From Flavobacteriaceae bacterium (GTDB taxonomy: Bacteria; Bacteroidota; Bacteroidia; Flavobacteriales; Flavobacteriaceae), in assembly GCA_002687665.1 (NCBI GenBank), contig NZAX01000024.1:1-7023 (forward strand): DNA of 7,023 nucleotides, written 5' to 3'. Shown here piece after piece: positions 5,647 to 7,023 of this stretch. Both the position numbers and the translations under genes were made by a program. Positions within the stretch are counted from its first letter, which is position 1, and each line of letters starts with the position of its first letter. The notes beneath the pieces were generated by a model that was given only the letters and a program-made list of their open reading frames with translations, was not told the DNA's origin and did no database searches.

Positions 5647-5947
5647 TATCAACTCATTTGTCCCAATTGTAGAAGTTTATTCAGATTTCCCAAATAAAAT
5701 AAATCTCAATCGCTAACTATCCCAATAGTAAATCCGTATAAAATTCAACGATAATGAGTTATGCTTCCAATACCAAAGGATAATTGATAATCAGTTCAGA
5801 TATTGATCTCAAATTATAGTCCGTTTTCAACTTGATTGTTTTGTTGGATGGAATAGTTTAGCAAATTAAATTCAATGTTTGATTTCTAATAATTTGATTT
5901 TCCCAAGGTTTTTAGCATATTGCAAAAATCAATAGATAATATAAATT
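5647..5947. other. AT-rich intergenic stretch without a recognisable gene
   Basis: This 301-bp region between the PspC-like gene and the symporter holds no credible ORF, tRNA or strong terminator. It has a weak inverted repeat AGATTT...AAATCT (5683-5706, 12-nt loop, no T tract), a short ACTAT/ATAGT repeat (5716-5729), and a direct repeat TTTGATTT (5878-5885 and 5893-5900). The symporter promoter must lie here or further upstream, but I find no clean TAnnTTTG with a matching -33 element. Confidence 0.6.
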
Positions 5948-7023
5948 ATGAAGCATTACTCCCTTTCCAAAATCATCTACTTATTAATCTTAATAACTTT
6001 GATTCCACTTACTGTAGGTGCACAAGAGCAAGGTTTAGACTATAGAATTAATGAGGCATTTACTCCTGTCGCAAATTGGTGGGGTTCAGTTATTTTACAC
6101 AATTTTCCTGGAACGTCTATTCCGACAATAATAATTTTGCTGGTCGGGGGTGCATTGTTTTTTACACTCTATTTTGGATTCGTGAATATTAGGCATTTCC
6201 CTACAGCTATTAGAACAGTGAGAGGTAAATATGATGCATTGGACGACTATGAATCTAAAGCTCCCGATTTTGACATAAAGGGTGACATTGGGGAAAAGAC
6301 AAGTGTTAAAAGTATGCACGGGGAAGTGAATCATTTCCAAGCCCTTGCCACAGCTGTTTCAGGAACTGTAGGTAACGGAAATATTGCGGGAGTGGCGCTG
6401 GCAATTGCCGTAGGAGGTCCAGGGGCTACGTTTTGGATGATTCTATGCGGGCTATTGGGGATGTCAACTAAGTTTGTTGAATGTACCCTTGGGGTTCGTT
6501 ACAGAGATGTTGGTATTGACGGCACGATCTATGGAGGCCCAATGTATTATTTGATCAAAGGCCTAAAAGAACGCGGGATGAGTAAAATAGGAAAGTTTTT
6601 GGCAGTCACTTTTGCATTACTTTGTATCGGAGCCTCTTTTGGAGGGGGAAATGCTGCTCAGTCCAATCAAGCAGCCATGCAATTGGTCAATTCCTTTGGA
6701 ATGACTGGAGGCAGTGCCAGAACTATAATCGGATTGATTATGATGGTATTTGTGGGTATTATTATTATAGGAGGAATAAAGCGAATTGCATCAGTTACAG
6801 AAAAAATTGTTCCCTTTATGGCATTGATTTATGTGTTTGCGTGTGTTTATATTATAGGAAGTAATTTTAGTTATGTAGATGATGCTTTTGTTATGATTTT
6901 TTCCCAAGCCTTTAGTCCTGAAGCAGGATTGGGTGGTCTTTTGGGAGTTTTGATTACTGGTTTTCGTCGTGCAGCATTTTCCAATGAGGCAGGGGCAGGA
7001 TCAGCTTCTATTGCCCATGCTGC
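5948..7023 (+). CDS. Sodium:alanine/glycine symporter (AGCS family), 3' end cut off by the window
   Basis: Inner-membrane secondary transporter importing a small neutral amino acid with a cation, usually Na+. The 358 visible codons cover the N-terminal part; the reading frame is open at the window edge. Residues 1-25 look like a Sec signal sequence or an extra membrane segment (MKHYSLSK, hydrophobic run, VGAQ). The first core helix is about 57-79, followed by a long hydrophilic loop (80-127). Family motifs follow: HFQALATAVSGTVG at 129-142, GNGNIAGVALAI 142-153, GGPGATFWM 156-164, KFVECTLGVRYR 175-186, YGGPMYYL 195-202, and RRAAFSNEAGAGSASIAHA from 340, the strongest AGCS signature. An in-frame TAA at 5942-5944 makes the ATG at 5948 the first possible start. 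The exact substrate cannot be read from sequence. Confidence 0.93.
   Translation, partial: MKHYSLSKIIYLLILITLIPLTVGAQEQGLDYRINEAFTPVANWWGSVILHNFPGTSIPTIIILLVGGALFFTLYFGFVNIRHFPTAIRTVRGKYDALDDYESKAPDFDIKGDIGEKTSVKSMHGEVNHFQALATAVSGTVGNGNIAGVALAIAVGGPGATFWMILCGLLGMSTKFVECTLGVRYRDVGIDGTIYGGPMYYLIKGLKERGMSKIGKFLAVTFALLCIGASFGGGNAAQSNQAAMQLVNSFGMTGGSARTIIGLIMMVFVGIIIIGGIKRIASVTEKIVPFMALIYVFACVYIIGSNFSYVDDAFVMIFSQAFSPEAGLGGLLGVLITGFRRAAFSNEAGAGSASIAHA

Noticed and set aside
5683..5706. AGATTT/AAATCT inverted repeat after the PspC-like gene
   Set aside because: 6 bp of mainly A-T pairs with a 12-nt loop and no T tract on the relevant side.
6622..6864. Plus-strand 80-codon ORF within the symporter
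   Set aside because: Out-of-frame shadow of the AGCS gene, with a composition (Cys/Tyr/Arg-rich) unlike a real protein.

Overview
The window looks like a chromosomal segment from a member of the Bacteroidota, most likely the Cytophagia/Cyclobacteriaceae side. Three things suggest this: the coding sequences read like Bacteroidota family members (TrpE with PIAGTFKRTG, a YceI protein ending with a SGSFFENLGDK-type motif, a small PspC-like protein ending in SVFDL); starts lack clear Shine-Dalgarno sequences; and several promoter candidates fit the Bacteroidota pattern TAnnTTTG. The assignment rests on recognition only, and the genus is not determined.

Left part (1-3828, minus strand): a compact tryptophan operon, trpE-trpG-trpD-trpC, running towards position 1 and leaving the window inside trpC. 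Junctions are tight: 2 nt, 3 nt and an ATGA overlap. It makes the two subunits of anthranilate synthase, anthranilate phosphoribosyltransferase and indole-3-glycerol-phosphate synthase, taking chorismate to indole-3-glycerol phosphate. Upstream of trpE is what reads as a complete leader-peptide attenuator: a GTTG/TATATTTG promoter, a 15-codon leader ORF with two adjacent Trp codons, a 1:2 hairpin spanning the leader stop codon, a competing 2:3 pairing, and a perfect 12-bp terminator stem with a U-tract ending 13 nt before the trpE start. The promoter position implies that the leader ORF begins at, or within about two bases of, the transcript 5' end, so it may be leaderless. This is the most interesting part of the window.

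Middle part (3850-4981): a two-gene minus-strand operon, a MarR-type regulator followed after 17 nt by a secreted YceI-family protein. Palindromes overlap the predicted marR promoter, suggesting autoregulation. No terminator separates yceI from the trp promoter 22 bp further on, so read-through would enter the trp leader.

Right part (4982-7023, plus strand): a cytoplasmic single-domain rhodanese divergent from marR, a 75-residue PspC-like membrane protein with a GTG start, a roughly 300-bp AT-rich intergenic stretch in which I see no gene, and the first 358 codons of a sodium:alanine/glycine symporter (AGCS family) with an N-terminal signal-like segment, cut by the window end.

I see no mobile elements, CRISPR arrays, rRNA or tRNA genes.
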